A model generated the notes under the pieces. That model was not told where the DNA came from. It saw only the letters and a list, made by a program, of their open reading frames with translations, and made no database searches. This document shows positions 24,890 through 36,176 of a stretch of DNA of 64,000 nt, piece after piece. A program made the position numbers and the translations under genes. Location: assembly GCA_013407085.1 (NCBI GenBank), contig JACCGJ010019061.1, positions 62,001 through 126,000 of the forward strand. Direction: 5' to 3'. The DNA is from Atriophallophorus winterbourni (taxonomy: Eukaryota > Platyhelminthes > Trematoda > Plagiorchiida > Microphallidae). Positions within the stretch are counted from its first letter, which is position 1; the number at the start of each line of letters is the position of its first letter.

Positions 24890-26340
24890 TACAATTCACT
24901 ACCAGTTTCTGGATGTTTGCCGTCATCAGGTGGATACACTAAAATAGTTTTAATTAGTTTCGAAACGATGAATACATGGTAAACAAGATTATACTTGAAC
25001 GCCAATGTTGCGTAGGGTTTGTACAACGAACCACGATGTTCAAACACAGAATCACATCTGATTCGTGGTCAAGAACTCGAGGCGCTCCATGATGACCAAC
25101 GTAATGTTTTGCTCACAGCCTAATAAATTACACTACACTACCTGTTTTTGGATGTTTACTGTGATCAGGTGAAGACAGAAAGATTAGGTTTAGTAATCCT
25201 TGAAACGGTGGAAAAATGGTAAACAAGATTATATTTGAAAGCCACTGTTGAATAGGGGTCGTACAACGAACCATGATGTTCAAACACAGAAACACATAGT
25301 GATTTTTGTTCAAGCAATTCAGCGGATGCGGATCCCGATCATGCGGGCCCTACCTGATTGGTGCGAACAGCAAGAAACCGGTCATAGGGAGTGTGTGACG
25401 AAAAAGCATATAAATATATATTTAGTTTCTTCTTTATGGGTTTACCACATTAAACATGTATTTGGACACATGTAATTGAACAGGTTGGTCGTACCAGCTT
25501 AATATATCAGTAGCATCGAATGCGCCCATCATAAACCATTCCTCCACTGTTTGAAGCGCATGAGGATCCCAATATTAAAGACCCTAACTGATGAGTGCCA
25601 ACACCTCGTAACCAATCATGGAGTGTGTGATGCGAAACATCAATCAAGGCTGGTACGATCAAACTGTTCAATTAAATGTGTCCAAACACATGTTCGATGG
25701 GGTGAACCCCATAACCATGAAACAAAATATACATTTGCATGCTTTTCCGTCAAACACACCCCACGACCGGTTTCGTTTTACTTGCAATAATCAAGTAGGG
25801 ACAGTAAGATCAAGATCCGCATGCGCTCAAAACAGTGGAGTAATATTGAACAAAAGCGTTTGTACGACACTGTTGGATAAGGCTCGTACAACCGACCTGT
25901 TTAATCACATGTGCTCAATCACAATACAATGTGATGAAACACATAACCATGAAACAAAATATTTATTTAAATGCTTTTACGTCACAATCTTCACGACAGG
26001 TTTCCGTTCTGTTTGCACTAATCTGGTAGGGACAGTAAGATGATCAGCATGCGCTTGAGTGCTTGAATACGAATGGACCAATGTATTGTGCTGCTCGCAT
26101 CTCCATAACTAACATTATGCAAAACGTTTTCTATTCGATTTCTTTATCAGGTGGATACATTGAGTTGACATTCACTGAGCCTTTAATCACTGGTAAAGTG
26201 TTAAACAAGGTTATTTTTGAATGAAACTATTAAATAGGGTTCGCACGACAATCCAAATGTTTGAAGGAAGAATCACAGCGTCCTTATTAATCAATCTCTC
26301 AAGGTGCTGTAAATGACCAATGCATTCATGCTCATCACTT
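24890..26340. repeat. Mixed array of hammerhead-like repeats, left arm
   Basis: Order along the plus strand: A units on minus (cores 24,897-24,935 and 25,137-25,175, spacing 238); B units on plus (25,345-25,392 and 25,580-25,625, spacing about 234); B units on minus (25,757-25,801 and 25,987-26,032, spacing about 229); a decayed A unit on minus near 26,130-26,160. The copy at 25,580 keeps CUGAUGAG. The copy at 25,345 has CCCUAC before the core and GUC-AUAGGG after GAAACCG, giving a stem I with one mismatch. Hairpin ATGGGG-TGAA-CCCCAT lies at 25,697-25,712. ORFs called here, up to 141 codons, are by-products of the repeats. Confidence 0.75.
25345..25392 (+). ncRNA. Hammerhead-ribozyme-like motif, subfamily B
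   Basis: Plus strand: CCCUAC, CUGAUUGG (consensus CUGAUGAG with changes), stem II UGC-GAACA-GCA, AGAAAC, CGGUC, then AUAGGG. Stem I can form from AUAGGG and CCCUAC: five pairs with one mismatch next to the cleavage site. The pairing uses U-A and A-U where the copy at 51,653 uses U-A and G-U, so pairing is kept despite a base change. The substitutions inside CUGAUGAG make cleavage doubtful. Confidence 0.5.
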
Positions 26341-29300
26341 AAACTCCAGCACTTTACTGTTTAAATAACAACTATTCATAATAATATATTGATCTAATAT
26401 ATACAACATCATAGCTCCAGTTCATTCATAATTATCTGAAATTTATTTTTCATATTACTGGAGCGACCCTGAGCATTATGTTTCAATTGAGAGGCAGTCA
26501 AAACGTGTTATGCCAGCATAACTACAGAATTTTCATTTAGTAAATTAATTTAAAAGAAAAACAAACTCATAATTTAATACTCAGAAATGACGCATCCATT
26601 GGATGCAAGTAAGTCAGTCGCTATATTCGTTTAAATGATAAATATTTTGGATTTTGTGTCCTTGCTGAGAATTCAGTTCAAATGAAAACGCTTCAGATAT
26701 TTGATTTTTATGCGTTTGCTAGCATTGCATGTGATTATGTTCAAAATCAACTTTGAAACGATCATGGCAAAATATCGAAACACTGTGATCTATTTATTTA
26801 AGAGATAAGAAGCTTATTACAATGAACACTAAATAATAATTCTAGTTAATTTAAGTTATTTAATGATGAAAAAATGTAACAAGCCTAACTATCTCCATAG
26901 TTTGGTATAAACTGAAATTTAATTGTATAAAACAAGCTATGGAATTGGATCAAGCAGTATATAAGTGTTTTGGAAAATAATAGTTTAATAAAATATCGCC
27001 TATTTTTTGGTTTAAAGTCATGCACGCATGATGACTGATAAATCGTAGTTGTTTAACTGTTTCAAGTAAAACCGACACGGTCTGGATCAAAAACCATTCA
27101 GCAACTTTGGACAACTTCGATTCAGCTGTGATCAAAAGGATATAAATTTCAAATAATTATAATGGTTAAACTCATTGTTAACGGAACACATTCTGATCAA
27201 ACAAAAATCACAGTCGCATTTCTGAAAATGCAACAAACCGGATCTAAACGACAGGGTGACGATGTACCTGGAGTAAAAACATGTAACCTTCGAATACATA
27301 AATGGTACAGTCACATAGCGCACATGGCGAACAGTATTAAATCCTGTCATGTAGTTATAAATCCTCCGTCAGCAATGATTCCTAGTCGTTGATTAAATAT
27401 ACAATTACAGGTTTGACGAATCTAATGTTTCGCGTATGAAACTAATGTATGTAATTGAGTAAACTGGAGATAAAACATATTTCATTGATCTCCATGTGAT
27501 AATCCAGGCAATAACTTGCACAGGATCAGAGCGTTGCGGTGTAGACTATTTCCGTACGCAGTATGTTATGGTATGAAGTGAAAATGTTCAACTAATTTTT
27601 CGCGTGAACAACAGTGTAAAATACGCAATCAGCGATGCTTGCAAAACCTTATTAATTAAATCAATTTCAACACTACATCCAAGAACGTAGTCGTTTCACT
27701 CTATGGTAGTAAGAATCAAATTTCATCTTATTACGACTATATTAATTAAATGAAATCCTTGAACATGTACCCAGTAATGTTGCTACAATTGATTGATTGA
27801 AACATGATGAACATACGCAATAATGCATAAATGTTGTTTTATTACTCAGTTCTTTTCGGAATTATTTTTGAATTTTACTTAACAACATATGTTGGATGTA
27901 GGGCCAATACATAAAACAGGTAGGTTCCATCGTAGATTGCCGATAAATTAATTTCCTTACTGGAAGAATACTGGACTAGTACCGACGTTCAAGGTGTTTA
28001 ATTTTTTACATCGGAGCCATACAATACATAGATTTCAGTATTCCAAATAAATTGAATGAATAAAGGACATACAAATATTAAAATTAATATCTGTTGATTT
28101 CAATTAGGCTGCTTAAGTACTTGTTGATGTCGGCAAAGTGATCCATTTCGGATGCCTAGTTTTGGTTTCAATATTTTCATGGCTATTGCTTTAGTTATTT
28201 TAAAAATATTCAGACCACTTCTTTGTCACTGCTAAGTCACTCTCACACAAATTACGATGGAATGTGCTAGAAACGTAATGCTTGACTTTTTACAACAAAT
28301 TTATTCAGCTATATCATGCAGATTTTACACATTAGCATAGCTAATTCTCTTACCATGCGTCGAATATATGCCGTTACGAACGACGAGTTACTGGTTTTTC
28401 GCATAATCAGTTTGCCTAGCGAGGTAGCCGTTTTGTGATTGTCGATCTGTTCGGAAAGCTTATTCATGTTTTTCTTATATGTGAAGGTCCTTTGAACGAT
28501 CGTTGTAAGATTTCGGTCCACTACTCAGAAAACCATCATCATTAGACGGAATTCTGAAATATTTTTTAATCGTTGATAGTGGTACGCGTATCAAATTTGG
28601 CTTGAACGCATTTATCGTTTAAAGAAGCTAACCTGCCTAAAACGCACCAGTTCTTCAAGCAAATTATCTTTAAAGCATATTCAACTTTGTCACGTGTAGC
28701 AGATTCTTTTTAATTATTAGATGGCAACCAATAACAGTGTGTACTACCAAGCTCATTTTGATTTATGTAAACCCAGGTACTTATGCTTGTTGCAACATTT
28801 TATTAGTGAACTATCGACAAATGCCAGACTTTCGGCTGTATTTTCATTCGCATGAAAATGTGATTATATATTGAGCCTTGGTGAATCTGTGAATACTTTT
28901 TCTTTAAATTTATAGTTCTAAATGGTAGAATAATTTTTCACACAAGTGGAATATCGTAATCACTGATTTCAATGATTATTTTTCTAGGTGGGTAATTAAA
29001 TCTCTGTAACAATATCTCAGACTCAAACCCATTGCCACTTTTTTTCGATTCCGTCAAGTATCTGGAATCCGTTAAAGTTGCTCTTTTAACTTTTTGGCAA
29101 ACCAAAATGCAATTTAATTTGTGTTTGACAGTTCACCTACTGAAATGGATTATTTATTATTATTCATCTGTTTACCTTATGTTTTGGAGCACAATAGATT
29201 TTGCACAACTCGTGGAAATTAGTAATGCAAATGTATGAATTTCCCGACAGCTCTCTTAATTGAACTTAGTGTAAAAATGTATGAAGTTGGATAATATCAC

Positions 29301-30405
29301 TTTCGGCTCCAATTAATAACTGATTATAGCCCAATTAGGTGTTGTTGTTTTATTTTAAGATTGTTCACAACGCTGCAGGAAGATATGGCGTTATCATCTT
29401 ACGGAAAGCAGATGTGAGAGATTATATGCAACAAGAACCGCGTTTGTGATTTTTATTTACATTAGCCAAGATAATCGCCTACTGGAACGGTTCAATTATT
29501 ATAATTTGAAATTTATTTAGAATATTGCTGATTCTGATTATATTTATTTTATTTATTCCATTTGAGTATTTTAGAGCTTTCATGAGAAAAAATAAAATAA
29601 AATATCACTCATTACGAAAAAAGTGATTATGCAACATTTATTTATATTTTATTTCGGCGCCCTTCAATTTGGGATTATTTATGAGACTACAACTTATGTT
29701 GTATAACTTCTTGAATGTTCTCAATAGTATTCTAAAACTGCCTATCAAGCTGGATTGTGTTAGATTGAGACAATGTTTCGTATTGATGAGACAATTGGCA
29801 TGCAACCCAAACTCTCTCATTATATTGTTCATAGACCGTTACCGAATATTATCAGCAATAGTTGTATTATAATAATATCTTAACATAATATATTTTGCTG
29901 TTCATATAAAATATCAGGCATTGAATATAATTCTTATAGAAATTCCGCATCAATATTTACTTCCCGCTAGCTCATAACAATTCACTTTAACATTGTACAT
30001 AGTTGCAGATCTGTTCACTATATTGCGCCTAGTTTCTTCATCATGCGATATGCATTATATAGACTATAAAAATTAGGTAAACATTGAAGATATTTTGGTC
30101 CACTAAAATATTATCCTGGTCTATAATTTGTAAACATTTGAATATTTCAGCTAATAATGACAGGCCTGGCGTCAAGCGTATGTTTATTTTGTCATTAATA
30201 TTGACATAATAATGTTATTACATTGACTATTTATAATTCCTTGCTGTTTTTTCAACAAGTTTCCGAACTTCGTCGCAAGAAAATTGAAAACATAAATATC
30301 CAATTATTCCTGCTCAAGCAGTACAATTTCATGTTTTTCAATTCAAGTTTCATACCCAGAAAAAAAGATATTTGAATGAAGTTTGTATCAATATCAATTA
30401 AGTTG
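26340..30405. other. Left-arm non-coding sequence, no gene recognised
   Basis: AT-rich, matched in inverse by 43.3-46.6 kb and 50.5-51.1 kb of the right arm. Small frames at 27,162-27,392, 29,032-29,238 and 29,638-29,832 have partners in the right arm, but with altered lengths and many amino-acid changes, so I do not call them genes. Bases 26,891-27,015 are missing from the right arm, at the site where the RTE element sits. Confidence 0.45.
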
Positions 30406-30416
30406 GAAAATATTAG
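30406..30416. repeat. Target-site duplication of the MULE, left copy
   Basis: GAAAATATTAG, repeated exactly at 32,711-32,721. The matching right-arm site near 43,185-43,200 has a single, diverged version (GAAAAGATAAA on the complementary strand) with no insertion. Confidence 0.85.
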
Positions 30417-30421
30417 TTCCA

Positions 30422-30460
30422 CGACAGTTGCTCCTTGACAATTGCTCCCCGACAATTACT
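30422..30460 (+). repeat. Left terminal inverted repeat of the MULE
   Basis: CGACAGTTGCTCCTTGACAA followed by TTGCTCCCCGACAATTACT. It matches the complement of the right end with only a few differences. Further GCTCCTTG-type repeats continue inward to about 30,515. Confidence 0.85.
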
Positions 30461-30805
30461 ACGCAACAATAGGTCCTTGACAATAGCTCCTTGGTATATT
30501 TGCTCCTTGCCCTATTGACCAATTGCTTCATGACTTTCAGATCACGATCAGATTGGTTAAGATTGCGACGAAAATAATTCATACAAGTGAAGACAAGTAT
30601 TTTTCTTTTTTTGAACATTTCAATAAAAATTGATTAAAATACCATAGATCACTGAAATAACAATAACTAAGCCATGTGTTTTTCTTTGTTTTTCACAAAA
30701 TCCTGGTCTCATATCTGATAACTGCACACAAAAATATCACTGATATAAAACATCTTCCAAACCACTGTCTTGATTGTCTTCTCCTTCTTCCTCTGCAACA
30801 GAAGA

Positions 30806-32408
30806 CTACGAATTGTAGCAAAAGGCAATGATCTTTAGTACACTTACGGTGTCCCGACCGTGCTGACTTTCAACAACACTTTTAATTCTTTCTGCCAGTT
30901 TGATGTGTTTCTTTCTTTTCAGTGATGGTGGCTGACCAAACAACAGCTTTGTTATTTTGTTTTTGTTTAACATCTGTTCTTTTTTGATGCAGTCAAGGAA
31001 TCTGAACACATCAGGGAAGAACGCTCTCACAAGAGACTGAATTCTGTTGTACCAGGCCTCGATACTGTTGTTCGTCTTTGCCATGTCTGACATGGTGCAT
31101 TCGTACTGATTCCACAGTTCGATGGGAGACATGGGGGCACGGCGTTCAGCTCCTTGCCGTCTTTGTGGCCTCCAATCCAGGTGTCATCAAAATAGTCACC
31201 AAATGCCTCGCCTCCCTTCTCTGCCATGCATGTGACGAAACGTTGATTTTCTGTCAGAGTTTCAAATGCCCCAACAATTTGGTAACGGGGAAGGAATGCA
31301 AGCGCTGGAAGACACCGAATCCAACATGCAATAAAAACATCCCCTTCAACATAATTGGTCGCTAATCCACGTTGCTGACACTTCCTCTAGCAGCAACGGC
31401 CCAGATGAAAAAAGCAGCCTGTCAATAGAAGGCCAGAAAACTCCTGTTCAAAAGCACGGATGGCCGCATTTTCAAAGTCACACATCAATGTCGTCGGTGC
31501 AAGGTTGGGCTGCAGCTTTCTGAGAGCCTGTTTAAAAAAAGATAAAAAGATAAAAGCACAAAAACGTATATGTGTCAGTAAGGCGTGAAAAATGTCATGA
31601 AATTGATGAAAATGATGAAAATAACCCTAAATCTTATCATGCTGAATAAGATAATGGTATTGTGTACCTGTAGAACCCGACGATATATTGCCGTTGTTTT
31701 ACCAGGTAGCAGTGCAAAAACGACCGGCATCATGAGTCCTTGGCAGCAACAGTGTATTGTGTACAATTGATGGAATAAGCCTGGCGCCACTTTAAATGTT
31801 CCATCGTCAAACCAGTGTTGTCTTCCAGAAAATATCATCAGATTTTCGTGGGTTGAGGAAATCAGAATGCGCTGAGAGCCAGGTCCAGATTCATGCAGAA
31901 GAAAGAGCTCTCCATCATCAAAGCTCTTGTAGTCATCAGAAATATTCAGATATTCCAGACTTGCAGGGAGTGGTGGGACCCGACAATCGCGGTTTCGCGT
32001 TCCATGTATTCGTCTCTTAAATGCCCGTTCTTTTGAAAAAGAACCTGCTGTGACTTCAAAAACGCCTGTACACTGAATGACAATGATCATCATTGTGGTT
32101 TCTTCTGTTGTAGACGCTTGTCTTTTTATGGAATCAACTACCTTCAGAACATTCGGGCGACACGAGTCGGGAACATGGTTGTGCTCTGATGACTTCAAGA
32201 CTGTATTTCCAAGAAGATGGAGTCGCCTGGAACAGTGGTCTTTAACGCTCTCGTTCACACACATAAAAATCACGAGTGGGGTCACTCTTGCTGGTTTCGT
32301 AGCAGGCTTTAGGTTTGCCTTTTTCAGAAAAATACCAAGTAACTTGTCTGTCCATTTTAAAAGGTAGCCTTCAATTGAATTATTTAAATATTTATGACAA
32401 TCAAACAA
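30806..32408 (-). pseudogene. MULE transposase with FLYWCH finger, broken
   Basis: Exon 1 (32,408-31,668) begins MFDCHKYLNN. It carries the second half of a FLYWCH zinc finger around residues 50-85 (FMCVNES, then CSRRLHL and EHNHVPD), the block LFLLHESGPGSQRILI, and HWFDDGTFKVAPGLFHQLYT with the first catalytic Asp. A 140-bp GT-AG intron (31,667-31,528) follows in phase 0. Exon 2 (from 31,527) has LMCDFENAAIRAF with the second Asp and TGCFFHL. After a frame change it has ELWNQYECTMSDMAKTNNS and IEAWYNR, the typical MULE C-terminal block, ending at 30,806. Breaks: an in-frame TAG at 31,387-31,389 and a frameshift near a G run at about 31,133-31,138. The intact enzyme cuts and moves the element by a DDE mechanism; this copy cannot make a full product. 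Confidence 0.85.
31528..31667 (-). other. Intron in the MULE transposase
   Basis: On the minus strand, CTACAG precedes a donor GTACAC at 31,667 and the acceptor is TTTAAACAG ending at 31,528. The 140-bp interior is A/T-rich with a T-rich tract before the acceptor. Removing it joins VLQ to ALRKLQPNL in phase, and both sides match the continuous MULE family order. The frame stays open 93 bases into the intron, which gives a false 277-codon ORF. Confidence 0.75.
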
Positions 32409-32495
32409 GTAAACAAGGGAACTGAGTTCAATCTCAAACCAGCAAGAGTGACCCCACTGTTGATTTTTATGTGTGTGAACGAAAGCGAAAAGATC
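32240..32495. repeat. Inverted repeat inside the MULE N-terminal region
   Basis: The minus-strand coding segment for KPARVTPLVIFMCVNES (about 32,248-32,312) is repeated in opposite orientation at about 32,425-32,495. There the plus strand reads LKPARVTPLLIFMCVNES. The two halves flank about 115 bases. This foldback duplicates part of the finger-coding sequence and is not a usual part of such elements. Confidence 0.75.
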
Positions 32496-32539
32496 AATCT
32501 TCGGGGCGATTCTATCTTCGTGGAACTGAGTTCAAGTAA

Positions 32540-32704
32540 ACTCAGTTCACTTGTACAAGGAGCAATTGATCAACGTGCAATTGGTCAAGGAGCAAATGTC
32601 TAAGGAGAAACTGTCCGAGGAGTAATTTGTCAACGAGCAATTGTCAGAGAAGCAATTGTCAAGGAGCAACTGTCGGGGAGCCATTGTCAAGGAGCAACTG
32701 TCGA
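32540..32704 (-). repeat. Right terminal repeat cluster of the MULE
   Basis: A run of about nine degenerate copies of GGAGCAATTGTCAA-like units from about 32,555 to 32,704, ending CAAGGAGCAACTGTCG. The last ~38 bases are the inverted partner of 30,422-30,460. Sub-terminal tandem motifs like these often bind transposase in other elements; that role here is an inference. Confidence 0.8.
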
Positions 32705-33145
32705 TAACCCGAAAATATTAGAGTAAACATTTTGGCCCTTCCGAATTGCATTCATGATATGCAATTTGACGGAAACTCAAGGCTGAGCTGTCACAAAGCG
32801 CAGTTACTTGCTTTATAATTTATGCAATAAATGATTAGAAAATTATACAAATCCCGAAACTAGCTTTACATATATTACAGAATAAATGAATTTGTTAATA
32901 ATCGTTAATCAACTTTGGAAATCGTAATCAACTATCATGGAAATTTATTGAATACTAAAAAGTAGTGTTATGAATCAGCAGTATGAATTAGTATTAACAA
33001 TTGGCTCTTGAAAAAATCTATGTCAGCCACAATAAACCTGGTCGTGAATGTATGTGGATGCTTTTGTATCGCACGATGAATTTGAGCAATAATCTGATCA
33101 GATGACATACATAAAATTCTTCATTTGCATAAATTTCCATCACAA

Positions 33146-33345
33146 ATACCACGGCCGGTTTCGTAATATTCAAACTTATCAGCTGATCACTGTAATTTCA
33201 CGAACCGCGTGGCTCAAAACGTTGGGAATGTTATAAACAAATTACTTTTATAAGCCACTCTGGAATAAGAATGCTAAGACAACCTGTTTGATTACATACG
33301 CGTGAACAAATTATGATAAGTTCAACCTGTATGGGTATCTGCATT
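33146..33345 (-). repeat. Decayed subfamily B unit in left arm
   Basis: Plus strand CCACGGCCGGTTTCGTAATA at 33,150, then TTATCAGCTGATCACTG. The minus strand thus has a damaged core with CGAAAC and CGGCC. Downstream the unit shows the subfamily B tail: AACCTGTTTGATTACATACG at about 33,281-33,300 and GAACAAATTATGATAAGTTC. The mirror copy at about 42,650-42,790 has lost the core part. Confidence 0.5.
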
Positions 33346-34245
33346 ATTTTCCTCATAACATCTATTCTCCACAATTTTATTGTTTCATAGCTTTAACTGG
33401 AAATGCGAGATCCCACTCCTTTTTTCTATTGTAAAACTAACTATCAATAGATAGACGCATTAATTTGTCGCTCGTCTAATAACTTATTTCGACAGCTTGA
33501 CACGTGTAATTTGAAATTAGACGAAATAGTCAAACTCATCATCAAAAACGTCGACAACACTTCAGAAATCTCTAAATACGTTTGTCAGAAATGCATGAAT
33601 TTTAGTGTCATTTCATTGAAATCCAGGAATAAATATCTTGTTTGATGCCTAAGAATGATCGTGTTTATATATTTCAAAATTATTCTTCAATTATGTAATT
33701 GCCGATTGTTTGATATTCCGTGTCCAGTGTAACAGTAAATGAACATGCCAAAATGTCGATTATCTATAGTCTTTTTGCGATGAATGATTTCTCGTTAGAC
33801 ATTAGAAACATGCACATTTACATGCAACACGAACTGCTGTTGAATAATTCCACTAAATCCGTGTGTACATATACTGTGAACGTAAAATGTTACCAATACG
33901 TTAGAGTTTACAAAAACAGCTATTACTTTAAACAAATAGACGCCTACGATTGTTTTTCATGTGTAAGAATAAATAGCGTCGTGTTTCAATAGATCTCCTT
34001 TTTGTTTAAATTAAATCAGCAGAACGAGTTCAGAGCAACTTGAGAACAACTTGATTTTGCCATGGTTTAATGCCTAATGTAATAAACCGGGAATTGCAGA
34101 CAATGCTAGGCACTTGAACGAATATCTGTGTGCTACCTATGCGGAGTACTCATTATCGCTTTGAGAATCGTACATTCAATTGTTCCTGCTCATTCATAAA
34201 TTTATAATAATTCAAAGCGCTGTGAAAGCTAAAATCCGAATGCGA

Positions 34246-34823
34246 TTTGTAACGTCTGTGACGTGAGTACCGCGTATTCCACCCGTTTCTTAGTTCGACA
34301 AATTCAAAACCACAATTCGGATGTTATACGGTACTGTAATTAGCAACAATTACAACAACAATAATCATACAAACCTCAACTGTATAGGAACGTACAGCAA
34401 ACAGTGGAGTCAAAATACTCCAGAATCAATTATATCAATGCAAACAAGTTCAATGACGACCTGAGATATGAATAGAATGAAAGGAATTACCAAAATTGCC
34501 GTTCAAAATGTCTATCAAAGACAAAACACCCAAAAGTGGTGTCAAAATACAAGCCAATTTCAAGTGCCCAAAATGACAATCAAATTCAACAACAATGACC
34601 GACAATGGCCTCAACAATGAATTAAAACAAAAGCTTCACCAAATATGTGAACAGAAGATTTCCAATAGAATAATTACAAAAAGAAATGTTTTATATCAAA
34701 ATACTGTAGGAAAATAAAACACAAGCAAAATCTATTTCACAAAATTCCAGTTTTGTAACTAAGTTCAAAGTAAAAGGAATGTCGAAGGGGAAAGAAGAAT
34801 TTCAAACTACTTTGAAGCTTACA
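34246..34823. mobile_element. 578-bp left-arm-only insertion of unknown type
   Basis: The flanks read ATGCGATT on the left and ACACGATT then GTTGTTGACC on the right. In the right arm (about 41,695-41,710) and in the third copy (about 37,630-37,650) GCGATT runs directly into GTTGTTGACC or GTTGCTAACC. The insert is therefore clean, with a possible CGATT target duplication. It has no ORF of note and is rich in CAAAA/CAATG runs. No terminal inverted repeats are clear. It may be a non-autonomous transposon or SINE-like element of a family unknown to me. Confidence 0.6.
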
Positions 34824-36176
34824 CGATTGTTGTTGACCTTCATACTTGACATGCAACAAAAACAACATCCCATTATCAGTAATTGTGTTGAAAATGTATC
34901 TTACAAAATTCTCAATGAATTTATATAAAATAATTGGTTATTTATTTCAGTGTCGTTCTTTCGAAACACGGACATAGGTAAGTCTAAGAAAAATTGTGCA
35001 TCGAAAATTATAAAGAAGATCGCTTGCTATTATTAACATTTTAAAATGTCTACGTGAATTAGGATTCATTAGTTTATTATTATCAAATTTATATGATTAT
35101 TGAATTGATAATTGATTGAAAAAATTCATATTCGATGAATGTGTATCCATTCATTTTATGTAATTTATAAGTTGGCTAAATTCACACAGGCACATAAAAA
35201 TTTGGAAATAATTTCATGTTATTTTATCTGAATACATCAAGATATATTTCGCAAATTCATCTACTTTTAACACGATATCTGACCTCATTAATACGTATGA
35301 TATATTGTCAAATTGTACTTATTCTTATTGACTGTAATGACTGTTTTGAGAACCACCTTAAATGAAGACATGACAAATTCATCTATTTTTGCATGAAATT
35401 CTGTTAATATAGGATAAGCAAACCCAAGGAGAAGAGTGCTCAGAACGAACTACTTGCCATGCAGTCCATAATTTCGAAGCGGTATAAATTGGCGTGCTTA
35501 CACCCTAGATTACCGTGATTTTAAGTTGAATCACTTCAGGAATAACCTTTTCCCTCCATATGCATAGCTGATGCTAGTCTGATACAGGATGATCGTAAGC
35601 AGAGTAACATAGGATGCTTTCAGACTTTAATTCACGAAGCGATTGTATGCTAACGATAAAATTGTGTTGGAAAACGTTAACGATTTTGTATGTAGCGTAG
35701 CCTTGGAAATAAATTCACTACAACTTTAATCGCTTTAATGCGCAACCTAAGATTTAGCTTGCATTTTTGAATCATAAACTAAGTCAAAAGCAATCAATCC
35801 ATAAAATTGAGCGAAATGTTCCCAAAATTTCCGTGTCTCATAATAGAAACATTCTTTTTTTCCAGCTACCGTTCGTGAAATGCCAATGGGTTTCGGTAAG
35901 TTAATCAAAATGTTTTTCAAATCTCACTTGGTTACAATATCTCACCTCATAATTATATTATCCGTTTATCTAACGATCTCATTTTTTTAAAGACGTAGTT
36001 GGCAACAACCATATAAACATTCCCGGAATGTTTGCAATGTATATATTCCAGTTTGGATTATAATGACAAAAATAGAGATGAATATTTGTATCTCAAATTG
36101 TGCATGCTATTCAAATGGTTAATGGTGCATTGTTGTTAGAGCAGGACGTAATCATCATGCTTGAAGTCATCTTCAT

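Larger units (their letters stand above)
30417..32710 (-). mobile_element. MULE-type DNA transposon with FLYWCH-finger transposase
   Basis: A 2,294-bp element bounded by an exact 11-bp duplication GAAAATATTAG (30,406-30,416 and 32,711-32,721). The ends are inverted: CGACAGTTGCTCCTTGACAA at 30,422 pairs with its near-complement at about 32,684-32,703. Each end is itself a run of degenerate ~15-bp repeats of the type GGAGCAATTGTCAA. The transposase is on the minus strand. The right arm holds the uninterrupted site, so insertion followed the formation of the inverted repeat. The transposase carries a stop and a frameshift, so the copy is dead. Confidence 0.9.

Noticed and set aside
25618..26043. 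141-codon ORF in the left array and the 196-codon ORF at 51,435-52,025
   Set aside because: They run through several repeat units and hammerhead-like cores with no consistent reading; they are by-products of the repeats.
24890..26340. CRISPR-like array
   Set aside because: Units are ~230-240 bp, in mixed orientation and without short repeats and unique spacers, and the context is eukaryotic.
31585..32367. Plus-strand ORFs across the MULE transposase
   Set aside because: The minus strand carries the recognisable FLYWCH and DDE-type blocks; the plus frames are shadows.
33720..33992. A 90-codon ORF with an 84-codon partner in the other arm (41,952-42,206)
   Set aside because: The frames stay open in both arms, but the differences between them mostly change the amino acid (such as S/L, N/Y, K/T, Y/H, C/S) and few are silent. 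That is what neutral drift of closely similar arms gives, so I do not call a gene.
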